Assembly (NCBI GenBank): GCA_041675885.1
Contig: JBAYSY010000010.1
Location: 1 to 64,000, forward strand
Direction of reading: 5' to 3'
Length of the DNA stretch: 64,000 nucleotides
Origin: JBAYSY01 sp041675885
GTDB lineage: Bacteria > Pseudomonadota > Alphaproteobacteria > Rhodobacterales > Rhodobacteraceae
Position numbers and translations under genes: made by a program. Under the pieces are notes generated by a model. The model searched no databases and was not told the origin of the DNA. It worked only from the letters and a program-made list of their open reading frames with translations. Shown piece after piece: positions 39,656-47,767 of the stretch; position 1 is the first letter of the stretch, and each line of letters starts with the position of its first letter.

Positions 39656-41793
39656 CGCCAGAACCTCCCCCAGTGGTTGTCCACCTGCGGCTCGTGATAG
39701 CCGCGCACCATCTCGTAAAGCCGCCCGTCCACATCGAGCCGCGCACCGCCGTCGCGGGTGAAGGGCCGGATCGTCAGCCCGTAGGCCGAACGTGTCGTGC
39801 GCCCGGTGGACCAGTTGACCGGGATGGTCACGCGGATGCCCTTGTCGAAACTGCCGGGGCCGAAATCGGCCGAGGACACATCGGTCTTGGTGGCGAAGGC
39901 GCCGACACGCCAGCCGTTCGCAAACTCGCGGTCGATGCTGAGCGTGGCGCCCACGTCGCCCGCCAGATAGCGGCCGACATCAAGCTGGGTATGATAGCCG
40001 TTGCCCCATTCGTAATAGGCCGAGACATGGCCGGTCACGACATCGTAGTCCTGAAAGCCGAAGCCCTGGCGGAAATCGCGCTGCTTGACGTAGTTGATTT
40101 CGGCCCCCAGCGCAAAGCGGCTGTCGACCGGCTTCCACAGCAGTTCCGCCGAGACGCCGCCGAACATCCGCTCCAGATAACCCGCCGTGACGCGGGAATA
40201 GAGGTTGGCCCCGGGCCGGGCATTCCAGGTGGCGGTCAGGGTTCCGAGAACCGGCTTTCCCACCCGGTCGTACCGGGCGAGATCGGTGCGCACATGCGGC
40301 AGCGGCGAGGTGTTGGGCAGCCCCGGCGTGTCGAGGTTGCCGACGATCTTCTGCGTGACCGAACCCGACAGGAACAGCCCCGGCGCAATGTGGTAGCGCG
40401 CCGAGAAACCCACGCCGACATCGACATAGAACGGATCCTTGACGCCGAACATCCGGTGGCGGGCATAGGGGCCGATCGACCAGTCGAGACGGGGATAGGC
40501 ATCCCCGGCCATCACCGCATCCACGGGGCGCGGCCCGGCGTCGGAGATCACGGCGCGCTCACCGATCCGGCTGGCGTTGTCAGGGGCGAATTCCAGCGCC
40601 TCGATATCCGACCGGCGCAGGGTCACGCGTGAGGCGGGCAGGCCGTTCTCCTCGGGCACGATGTCGAAATACTCGACCGAGGCGGGCAGCGATGCCGCCA
40701 TCGCCCGCGCCACGCGGCCGTACATCTGCCCGGTCGAGTCGTAGTCGGGGTTGCGCAGCCGCAGTTCCGCCCGGTCGGCGGTGACGGCCAGCGATTCCAC
40801 GTTCAGCCCGTCATCGCGCAACCGGCGGGCGATATTGCGGCGCAGCAGCTGCGGCCCGTCGGCCTGCGCGGTCCAGGCGGTGGACCATGCGTCGGGGTTG
40901 GTGCGCCGGTCGGGGCGCGGCTCGACCGGGCGCGGGCCGGGCCCGGCGATCCCCCCGGTGGGGCGGCGCTTGGGATTCATGGTGAACTGGGCCATCAGCC
41001 CGACTTCGGAACCGTAAAGATAATAGGCCCCCAGCCGGAACCCGTCGGTGACCTGGTATTCCGCTCCGAAATTGATCGGGCTGCGCCGGTTCAGGATGCC
41101 GCTTCTTTCGTCTTCGAGGGCGTAGGCATCCGACGAATATTCCGCCTTCAGCCCCAGCCGGTCGTTCACATGCCATTCGATGCCGCCGAAAGGCGCGGCC
41201 GGGCCGCGGAACCAGGCGCTGGAGTTGATCGTGCCCGCGTTCGGATCGTCCACCCCCGGCCGGTCCCCGAAGGGGGAGCCGAGATCGTTGTAAGACCCCA
41301 TCCGCCCCCAGCCGATGCCGCCCGTCACCTTGACGCGGCCCTCGGGCCCGAAGCTTTTGGTCGCGGCGACGAACTCGGCCGAGTTGATGCCGGTGCCGAC
41401 GAAATCCTGGAACCCCAGCGTGACGGCGGGCAGATAGCGCGACTCTCGCAGCAGCAGGAAGCGCAGGTCGAAGGCGCGGTCCCAATAGGTGTCGTCGGGG
41501 CCGAAGCTGGGGGGCATCAGCAAGCCCTTCGTGCCGGCATAGCGAAAGCTGCCCTGGATGCGCGGCGTGATCTGGAAGGTCAGCGTCGAGCGCATGACCG
41601 GGCCGAAGCCCGAGAAGGTCACGTTGAATTCGCCATCCGGCTGGGCCTCGCCCGAGGGCATGTCGATCAGCCCGGTCACCCCCTGAAGGTTGAGCGTGGG
41701 GCGCCGTTCCGCATAGGCCGAGGTCGTCGCCGAAGCGACGGCCAGCGCCGATACCACGGCGGCCCCCTGCAACAGTCGGCTTCCTGCCCGCAT
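39652..41793 (-). CDS. YjbH-family outer-membrane exopolysaccharide protein
   Basis: Large beta-rich outer-membrane protein of 713 residues with a signal peptide (cleavage about AYA-ERRP) and the opening NLQGVTGLIDMPSGEAQPDG, a hallmark of the YjbH/GfcD family, thought to form the outer-membrane exit for a secreted polysaccharide. A central soluble region (about 290-400) includes ARRLRDDGLNVESLAV. The C-terminus ends HWGRFWR, as in relatives. It precedes YjbF with an ATGA overlap and follows the sugar transferase gene by about 100 bases. Confidence 0.88.
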   Translation of the reverse strand: MRAGSRLLQGAAVVSALAVASATTSAYAERRPTLNLQGVTGLIDMPSGEAQPDGEFNVTFSGFGPVMRSTLTFQITPRIQGSFRYAGTKGLLMPPSFGPDDTYWDRAFDLRFLLLRESRYLPAVTLGFQDFVGTGINSAEFVAATKSFGPEGRVKVTGGIGWGRMGSYNDLGSPFGDRPGVDDPNAGTINSSAWFRGPAAPFGGIEWHVNDRLGLKAEYSSDAYALEDERSGILNRRSPINFGAEYQVTDGFRLGAYYLYGSEVGLMAQFTMNPKRRPTGGIAGPGPRPVEPRPDRRTNPDAWSTAWTAQADGPQLLRRNIARRLRDDGLNVESLAVTADRAELRLRNPDYDSTGQMYGRVARAMAASLPASVEYFDIVPEENGLPASRVTLRRSDIEALEFAPDNASRIGERAVISDAGPRPVDAVMAGDAYPRLDWSIGPYARHRMFGVKDPFYVDVGVGFSARYHIAPGLFLSGSVTQKIVGNLDTPGLPNTSPLPHVRTDLARYDRVGKPVLGTLTATWNARPGANLYSRVTAGYLERMFGGVSAELLWKPVDSRFALGAEINYVKQRDFRQGFGFQDYDVVTGHVSAYYEWGNGYHTQLDVGRYLAGDVGATLSIDREFANGWRVGAFATKTDVSSADFGPGSFDKGIRVTIPVNWSTGRTTRSAYGLTIRPFTRDGGARLDVDGRLYEMVRGYHEPQVDNHWGRFWR

Positions 41794-41898
41794 CTTGCCC
41801 CTGCCCTCAGACTTCCGCGCATCTTATGCGGGTGCGGGTGATGCCACAATCCCGAAACATGATCCGAAGATGTGTGGAACAAGCGGAAAACCGCGGTT

Positions 41899-42513
41899 TC
41901 AGCGCCGTCCGGGCAGCACCCGCGCCGCGGTTTGCAGCATCAGCGCCATATCCATGCACAGGTTGCGGCGCCTTTGGTAGATCAGGTCGAGCCGCGCCTT
42001 GCGCGGCACGCAGCGGCGGGCATAGACCGCATCGGTCTCCTCCGGGCTGGTGCATCGGCGCAGCAGCCGTTCCTCGTGCCGGTGGAAATGCAGGCTCGCA
42101 AGCCCGGTGATCCCGGGGCGCGAGCGCAGGACGCGGGCGTAAAGATCGGGGAAGCGTTCGGTATATTGCCGCAGCGGCGGGCGCGGGCCGACGAAACTCA
42201 TGTCGCCTTTGAGCACGTTCCAGAGCTGCGGCACCTCGTCGAGGCGCGAGCGGCGCAGGAACCGGCCCATCGGCGTGATCCGGTCCGACTTGTCGCCGCC
42301 CGAAACGCCGCTGTCCCCCGCCGCCGGGCGCATGGTGCGCAGCTTCCACAGGTTGAACGGCCGGTCGGGGGTCTGCATCCGCTCGGCCACATGGAACAGC
42401 GGGCGCCCCTGGGTGGCGAGCAGCACGAGCAGCAGGAGTACGAAGGGCAGCGCCAGCAGCGCGGCCAGCACCAGCGCGGCGATGATGTCGAGCGCGCGTT
42501 TCGCCGGGGTCAT
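41899..42513 (-). CDS. undecaprenyl-phosphate sugar (glycosyl-1-phosphate) transferase
   Basis: Membrane-bound initiating transferase of 204 residues (bacterial sugar transferase family, WcaJ/PssA type) that loads the first sugar-phosphate on undecaprenyl phosphate to start polysaccharide synthesis. One N-terminal hydrophobic segment (about 9-34) is followed by the catalytic domain: FNLWKLRTMRP, GRFLRRSRLDEVPQLWNVLKG (with the Asp-Glu pair) and SFVGPRPPL. Its ATG overlaps the upstream epimerase stop (ATGA). Confidence 0.93.
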   Translation of the reverse strand: MTPAKRALDIIAALVLAALLALPFVLLLLVLLATQGRPLFHVAERMQTPDRPFNLWKLRTMRPAAGDSGVSGGDKSDRITPMGRFLRRSRLDEVPQLWNVLKGDMSFVGPRPPLRQYTERFPDLYARVLRSRPGITGLASLHFHRHEERLLRRCTSPEETDAVYARRCVPRKARLDLIYQRRRNLCMDMALMLQTAARVLPGRR

Positions 42514-43361
42514 GGCTGGCGCCCCGACAGCGCGCGCCATTCGGCCACCATGGTCGCAGGCAGACTGTCGCCCGGCCGGGGCGGCACCAGCCTTGCAAGC
42601 GCGGCGGTGTCCATCACCACCCGCGCGATCGCCTCTGGCGGAGCGGGGCGCGGCGTGAAGCGGATGCCCGCCGCGTCGAGCAGATCGGCCATCGCCACCG
42701 GCGCCGGGGCGGCGAGGTTGAGGATATCGGGCAGGTCTCCGCCGTTCAGGGCCTGTTCGACCAGCGTCGCGATCACCCGCGCCAGCCCGCCCGGCCCGAT
42801 ATAGGACCGCACCGGCCCGCGCGGCGCATCGGGAAAGGTGTCGAGCGCCACGTCCCCCCGCGCCGCCGCCCCCGCCAGCATGTCGGCCCCCGCGACATTG
42901 CCGATCCGCAGCGCGGTGACCCGGATCGCCCGCCCCCGCGCCCAGCCGAGCGCCGCCCGCTCCATCGCCAGCTTGGCCGCGCCATAGGGGCGGACGGGGT
43001 TGACGGGGCCGGTCTCGGCCACCGGGTTTCCGGTTGGGCCATAGACCGCCGCCGAGGAGGCGAGGAACACCTGCCGCGCCCCCGCCGCCTCGGCCGCCCG
43101 GCAGGCGGCCAGCGCGATATCGGTGTTGCGCGCCAGTTCGGCCCCGGTCCCCGCGGTGACGCCGGCCAGCACCAGCACCGCGGCCGCCGGGAGCATCGGG
43201 GTGGTATCCGGATCCCACCGGCTCCAGCCCGGCACGGGGCGGCGGCTTTGCCAGACCGGCCGGAAGCCGGGCGGGGTATCGGCCCATGCCGCGCGCAGGA
43301 ACCCGCCCAGCCGCCCCGCCGCGCCCGGCACGAGAAGGGTTTCGGCGGGGCTGTCGGGCAT
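42510..43361 (-). CDS. NAD-dependent epimerase/dehydratase (extended SDR)
   Basis: Nucleotide-sugar-type SDR of 283 residues. The N-terminal Rossmann motif is PGAAGRLGGFLRAAW (a GxxGxxG variant); FLASSAAVYGPTG and the active-site YGAAKLAMER (Tyr-x3-Lys) are clear, and a substrate-domain tail follows. It probably supplies a modified sugar nucleotide for the transferase encoded next. GGGAG precedes the ATG. First gene of the exopolysaccharide row on this strand. Confidence 0.85.
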   Translation of the reverse strand: MPDSPAETLLVPGAAGRLGGFLRAAWADTPPGFRPVWQSRRPVPGWSRWDPDTTPMLPAAAVLVLAGVTAGTGAELARNTDIALAACRAAEAAGARQVFLASSAAVYGPTGNPVAETGPVNPVRPYGAAKLAMERAALGWARGRAIRVTALRIGNVAGADMLAGAAARGDVALDTFPDAPRGPVRSYIGPGGLARVIATLVEQALNGGDLPDILNLAAPAPVAMADLLDAAGIRFTPRPAPPEAIARVVMDTAALARLVPPRPGDSLPATMVAEWRALSGRQP

Positions 43362-43581
43362 CTGTCGCTCCCTTCGGGGTGGTCGGCGGCGTCCCGGCGG
43401 CGCGCCTGTGGCCCGCGCGGAATTGGATATCTATAGCAAGATGACGGGGCGGGGGAAGGGCGGGGGGCGGGATATCCGGGCGCCCCGCCGCGAACGGGCG
43501 CGCGGGTATGTGACGGGCAGGCGCTGGCAGGGGCGCGGGCGCCGTGCTAGGCTTTGCACGATTCCGTTTGCGAGGTCCGTC

Positions 43582-43923
43582 ATGCCCCCTGTCCCCTTCC
43601 GGCTGCCCCTGGCGCTTGTGCTGATGGCGGGGCTTGCGGGCGGCGCGCAGGCGCAGATGGCGCTGAGTTGCGAGGGCGGCGGCGGGCACCTGGGCGCGGC
43701 GGTGGTCTGCGATCCCTTGCGACAGTTGCTGGCGGGCCGGGCCGGGCCGCCGGTGCGGCTGGTGGTGACGCGGGACGAGGCGCAGGTCCTTGCCGCGCAT
43801 CTGGTCTGGCAGGGCCGCAACGGCCCCACGGTCGAGGTGACCGCCGCCGACCGGCCGCTCGACGCCCGCGCGGGGGCGCGGCTGGCACGAGGGCTGGTCG
43901 CGGTGTCGAACCTGCCGGAGTAG
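43582..43923 (+). CDS. hypothetical secreted protein
   Basis: Small protein of 113 residues that I do not recognise. A Sec signal peptide (about 1-24, ending GGAQAQ) precedes a short mature domain with two cysteines (SCEGGGGHLGAAVVCDPL), possibly disulfide-bonded in the periplasm. GAGG precedes the ATG. It lies alone between the divergent exopolysaccharide row and a convergent membrane-protein gene. Confidence 0.6.
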   Translation: MPPVPFRLPLALVLMAGLAGGAQAQMALSCEGGGGHLGAAVVCDPLRQLLAGRAGPPVRLVVTRDEAQVLAAHLVWQGRNGPTVEVTAADRPLDARAGARLARGLVAVSNLPE

Positions 43924-43975
43924 GGAAGGTGCGGCGGGATCGGGCGGCCCGTGTCCCGCCGGACAACCGCCGCAA

Positions 43976-44761
43976 TCACTCCGGGCAGGCACCGTGCCGA
44001 TAGTGGCCGAAGCGGACGAACCGATCCGCTCGATATGACCAGCGATAGTGAACCGGGCCTCTCGGGGTCGTGACGGTCAGGATCAGGCCGGGTGATCCGG
44101 GGGAGCCGCGCGGTAGGGTGAGAAGCATGGTCTCCCCGACCGTGGCAGGCCGGTCGTCGGCCCGGAGGCAATGCGGCTGGCCGGAACTGATCCTGTCCGC
44201 GCGCGCGGCGATCCGGTCGGGCCAGTGAACGCCCCCCAGCAGCGCCAGAACCGCCAGAACGGAAAGCGCCGCGGCAAATGCGGGTCGTATCAACCCGCAG
44301 AAGCGCCGCAACACCAGAACCACCGCCGCGACTGCCAGCAGGGAAACCGCCAGATGCAGCGCGAGCCCGCCGGGGAACCCCCGCAGGGCCAGCGCCACGG
44401 CGAGCGTCAGGAACAATCCGCCGCAGCTTCCGGCGAGCACGGCGAGGCATATGTCCATCCCGCGCAAGGCCGGGATCTCGATGGGGGCGAAGGGTCCGGA
44501 CTCCGGCGCCCCCCTTGCGACCAATGTCGAAAGCAGCCATCGGATCACGACCCCCGCCAGCAGTGCCGTCAGGGTCGTGATGAGGATCAATCCCGGCAGG
44601 TGATGCAGCGCACCTTGTTGATGAAACGGCGCCGTCGAAGACATGAGCAGCAAGGTTCCCCCCGGCATGGCCAATGCGAGCCAGAGCCGGAACCCCCATC
44701 GGGCAGGCGGCAAGGCGGCGATGAGGACACAGACCCCCACGAACTTCAGGAAACCAGTCAT
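43976..44761 (-). CDS. hypothetical multi-pass membrane protein
   Basis: Protein of 261 residues without a family I recognise. It has about six hydrophobic helices in the first 190 residues (FVGVCVLIAAL; LWLALAMPGGTLLLM; LILITTLTALLAGVVI; CLAVLAGSCGGLFLTLAVALAL; LAVSLLAVAAVVLVL; FAAALSVLAVLALLGG) and a short C-terminal extracytoplasmic part. Start at 44761 (MTGFLKFV) with AGGACGAG upstream. Its codon use seems slightly less biased than its neighbours. Confidence 0.6.
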   Translation of the reverse strand: MTGFLKFVGVCVLIAALPPARWGFRLWLALAMPGGTLLLMSSTAPFHQQGALHHLPGLILITTLTALLAGVVIRWLLSTLVARGAPESGPFAPIEIPALRGMDICLAVLAGSCGGLFLTLAVALALRGFPGGLALHLAVSLLAVAAVVLVLRRFCGLIRPAFAAALSVLAVLALLGGVHWPDRIAARADRISSGQPHCLRADDRPATVGETMLLTLPRGSPGSPGLILTVTTPRGPVHYRWSYRADRFVRFGHYRHGACPE

Positions 44762-44835
44762 CCACTCGTCCTGTTCGAAACACCCGGGGCCTGAGCGCCG
44801 CCCCGCAGATCGGACATACCCCCACATCCCCCCAC

Positions 44836-44864
44836 AAAAAAGCCCCGCCGATAAACGGCGGGGC
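44836..44864 (-). terminator. intrinsic terminator of ccrM
   Basis: On the minus strand GCCCCGCCG-TTTAT-CGGCGGGGC is a perfect 9-bp stem, followed directly by TTTTTT. It lies about 50 bases after the ccrM stop. Confidence 0.93.
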
Positions 44865-44915
44865 AGGTCGTGCCGGGCACGCGGCCCGGGCACTGGCGGC
44901 CTTGAAAGGGAAGCT

Positions 44916-46031
44916 TCAGATCGGGCGCTCGTTCATCTCGGCCCGGATCTGCTGGCGCAAGAGGTCGATGGGGATGGTCTTGCCGTCGCGCTTGAAGTGC
45001 CAGTAGGTCCAGCCGTTGCACGACGGCGCGCGTTCCAGCGCCGCGCCGACCTGGTGGATCGAGCCGCTCACCTCGGCGCCCACCAGCGTGCCGTCGGCGC
45101 GCACCTTGGCGGGGACGCCGCGGGGCGAGACCAGCACCTCGCCCGGGCGCAGCATCCCGCGCTCGACCAGCGTCCCGAAGGGCACCCGGGGTTCGGCCCG
45201 TTTCGAGGCGCTGACTTCGAGCGCCGAGCGGTCGTAGGGCCGCACCCGGGCGATCCGGGCCTCGGCGACCTTGCGGTAGCTCTCCTCCCGCTCGATCCCG
45301 ATAAAGTCGCGGCCGAGCATCCGCGCCACCGCGCCGGTCGTGCCGGTGCCGAAGAACGGGTCCAGCACCACGTCGCCGGGGTTCGTCGTCGCCACCAGCA
45401 CCCGGTGCAGCAGGCTTTCCGGCTTCTGCGTCGGATGCGCCTTGTCACCGTTTTCGTCCTTGATCCGCTCATGCCCGGTGCAGATCGGCAGCACCCAGTC
45501 GGAGCGCATCTGCACCCCCTCGTTCAGCGCCTTCAAAGCCTCGTAGTTGAAGGTGTATTTCGCGCCCTCGGCCTTCGAGGCCCAGATCAGCGTCTCATGC
45601 GCGTTGGTCAGCCGCTTGCCCTTGAAGTTCGGCATCGGGTTGGACTTGCGCCAGACCACGTCGTTCAAAAGCCAGTAGCCCTGATCCTGAAGCGCGCTGC
45701 CTACCCGGAAGATGTTGTGATAGCTGCCGATCACCCAGATCGCGCCATGCGGTTTCAGCAGCCTGCGCGCCGCCGCCAGCCAGTCGCGGGTGAAGCGGTC
45801 GTAGGCGGCGAAGCTGGAGAACTGGTCCCAGTGGTCGTCCACCGCATCGACCTTGCTGTTGTCGGGCCGGTGCAGTTCGCCCTTCAGTTGCAGGTTGTAG
45901 GGCGGATCGGCGAAGATCAGATCGACCGAGGCTTCGGGCAGTGCCCGCATGGCCTCGATACAATCCCCCGAAAGGATGGTGTTGAGCGGAAGGCCCGCCG
46001 CTTCGGGGGCTTTGCTGGTCCTGATCGTCAT
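44916..46031 (-). CDS. ccrM: cell-cycle DNA adenine methyltransferase, GANTC-specific
   Basis: Beta-class N6-adenine methyltransferase of 371 residues methylating GANTC late in the cell cycle in alphaproteobacteria. The catalytic DPPY is at about 42-45 (FADPPYNLQLKGEL) and the AdoMet motif DPFFGTGTTGAVA follows near 245-257, the expected order. A C-terminal domain (about 275-371), with GTLVERGMLRPGEVL and NGWTYWHF, is typical of CcrM and absent from phage enzymes. Start at 46031 (MTIRTSK) with AGAGG upstream; an ATG at 46052 is less well supported. It follows rnhB on the same strand, with two GANTC sites between the two genes. Confidence 0.95.
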   Translation of the reverse strand: MTIRTSKAPEAAGLPLNTILSGDCIEAMRALPEASVDLIFADPPYNLQLKGELHRPDNSKVDAVDDHWDQFSSFAAYDRFTRDWLAAARRLLKPHGAIWVIGSYHNIFRVGSALQDQGYWLLNDVVWRKSNPMPNFKGKRLTNAHETLIWASKAEGAKYTFNYEALKALNEGVQMRSDWVLPICTGHERIKDENGDKAHPTQKPESLLHRVLVATTNPGDVVLDPFFGTGTTGAVARMLGRDFIGIEREESYRKVAEARIARVRPYDRSALEVSASKRAEPRVPFGTLVERGMLRPGEVLVSPRGVPAKVRADGTLVGAEVSGSIHQVGAALERAPSCNGWTYWHFKRDGKTIPIDLLRQQIRAEMNERPI

Positions 46032-46090
46032 CTCTGCCTCTGTCCCGCGCATTTTTGCGTCATATCTGCGGGCAAGGATGAGTCATCCCT

Positions 46091-46118
46091 GATTCGGCGT
46101 CAATTTCTTTTTTGAATC
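46091..46118 (-). promoter_or_regulatory. two GANTC sites upstream of ccrM
   Basis: GATTC at 46091-46095 and GAATC at 46114-46118, 23 bases apart, lie 60-87 bases upstream of the ccrM start; the second overlaps the rnhB stop codon. In Caulobacter such sites upstream of ccrM adjust its expression according to their own methylation state. Confidence 0.6.
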
Positions 46119-46755
46119 AAGAGGTTAATGATTTTGCTTGATACAAGATGTTGTGGACCGGGCGGAAGGAACGCCTATGGTGAGGGGTCACCCCGAGATT
46201 TAGGAGCGCCGCCAGATGGTCCTTTGTCGGGTAGCCCGCGTTTCGTTCCCATCCGTAGCCGGGGTGCTGTTGCGCCAAATCCACCATGAGGCGATCGCGC
46301 GCCACCTTGGCCACGATCGAGGCCGCCGCGATCGACAGGCAGCGGGCATCGCCCTTGACCACCGTCTCGGCGGGGCAGGGCAGGCCGGGCGGCAGCCGGT
46401 TGCCGTCGATCAGCAGGTGGTCGGGGGCGATGGCCAGCCCGGCCACGGCGCGGGTCATGGCCAGATATGTGGCGTTGAGGATGTTGCGCGCGTCGATCTC
46501 GGCCACGCTGGCTTCGGCGATGCAAACCGTTGCCGTGGCGTGGATTTCCTGCGCCAGGGCGGTGCGCCGTGCCGGGGTCAGCGCCTTGGAGTCCGCCAGC
46601 CCCGCGGGCAGGTGCGCGGGATCGAGGATCACCGCCGCCGCCAGCACCGGCCCGGCCAGCGGGCCGCGCCCGACCTCATCGACCCCGGCGATGCGCAGCG
46701 CCCCCCGGGCGCGGGCGGCGGTCTCATAGCTGTCGTCGGGGGTGATGCGGGCCAT
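46117..46755 (-). CDS. rnhB: ribonuclease HII
   Basis: Enzyme of 212 residues that cuts RNA/DNA hybrids and removes misincorporated ribonucleotides. Signature IAGVDEVGRGPLAGPV (about 21-36) with the first Asp-Glu pair, later LIDGNRLP and the Asp of AASIVAKVARDRLM. Start at 46755; the open frame extends far upstream without coding character. Gene order rnhB-ccrM is common in Rhodobacterales. Confidence 0.94.
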   Translation of the reverse strand: MARITPDDSYETAARARGALRIAGVDEVGRGPLAGPVLAAAVILDPAHLPAGLADSKALTPARRTALAQEIHATATVCIAEASVAEIDARNILNATYLAMTRAVAGLAIAPDHLLIDGNRLPPGLPCPAETVVKGDARCLSIAAASIVAKVARDRLMVDLAQQHPGYGWERNAGYPTKDHLAALLNLGVTPHHRRSFRPVHNILYQAKSLTS

Positions 46756-46857
46756 GGGCGGAGAATGCCGTGGCCTCACAGCCCGGTGCAATGGCGAAAG
46801 CGCCCCTTGCCGCGCGCGCCCTCGCCTTCCATATCGGAAACGCGAAAGGAGCGACGG

Positions 46858-47751
46858 ATGCAGGGATACGCGAAGACCGCGATGCTGATGGCGGCGATGA
46901 CGGCGCTGTTCATGGTGATCGGCCTCATGCTGGGGGGCGAGACCGGGCTGGTGCTCGCGCTGGTGCTGGCGGGGGGCATGAACCTCTGGGCCTGGTGGAA
47001 CTCGGACAAGGCGGTGCTGCGGATGCACGGCGCGCGCGAGGTCGATGAACGCAGCGCGCCCGATCTGGTGCATATGGTGCGCGGGCTGGCCCGGAACGCC
47101 GGGATGCCGATGCCGAAGGTCTATATCATCGACACGCCGCAGCCGAACGCCTTCGCCACCGGCCGCAACCCGGAAAACGCCGCCGTGGCCGCGACCACCG
47201 GCCTGCTGGAGCGGCTGTCGCGCGAGGAGGTGGCGGGGGTGATGGCGCATGAGCTGGCGCATATCAGGAACCGCGACACGCTGATCATGACGATCACCGC
47301 CACCTTCGCCGGGGCGATCTCGATGCTTGCCAATTTCGCGCTGTTCTTCGGCGGCGACCGCGACCGGCCGATGGGGCTGATCGGCACGCTGGCCATGATG
47401 ATCCTCGCGCCGCTTGCCGCCGCGCTGGTGCAGATGGCGATCAGCCGGGCGCGGGAATACGAGGCCGACCGCGAGGGGGCGGAAATCTGCGGCCAGCCGA
47501 TGTGGCTGGCCAGCGCGCTGGAGCGGATCGAGGGGCTGGCTGCGCGGATCGACAACCCGGCGGCCGAGCGCAACCCGGCGACCGCGCATATGTTCATCAT
47601 CAACCCGCTGCACGCCCATGCGCATGACAAGCTGTTCTCGACCCATCCGGCGACGGCGAACCGGGTGGCGGCGCTGCGGCAGATGACGGGCGGGGCGCGT
47701 GGCACTTCGATCCCCGCGGCGGGCGCGCGCCGGGGCGGTCCCTGGCAGTAA
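46858..47751 (+). CDS. htpX: HtpX-type membrane zinc metalloprotease
   Basis: Inner-membrane M48 protease of 297 residues for quality control of membrane proteins. Two N-terminal helices (about 6-50), then PKVYIIDTPQPNAFATGRNP, the zinc-binding HELAHIRNRDT (about 137-147), two more helices (about 150-200) and the third ligand in SRAREYEADREGAE. The C-terminus has LFSTHPATANRVAAL. AAGGAG lies seven bases before the ATG. Divergent from rnhB. Confidence 0.93.
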   Translation: MQGYAKTAMLMAAMTALFMVIGLMLGGETGLVLALVLAGGMNLWAWWNSDKAVLRMHGAREVDERSAPDLVHMVRGLARNAGMPMPKVYIIDTPQPNAFATGRNPENAAVAATTGLLERLSREEVAGVMAHELAHIRNRDTLIMTITATFAGAISMLANFALFFGGDRDRPMGLIGTLAMMILAPLAAALVQMAISRAREYEADREGAEICGQPMWLASALERIEGLAARIDNPAAERNPATAHMFIINPLHAHAHDKLFSTHPATANRVAALRQMTGGARGTSIPAAGARRGGPWQ

Positions 47752-47767
47752 TGGGCCCTGGCGCTGC

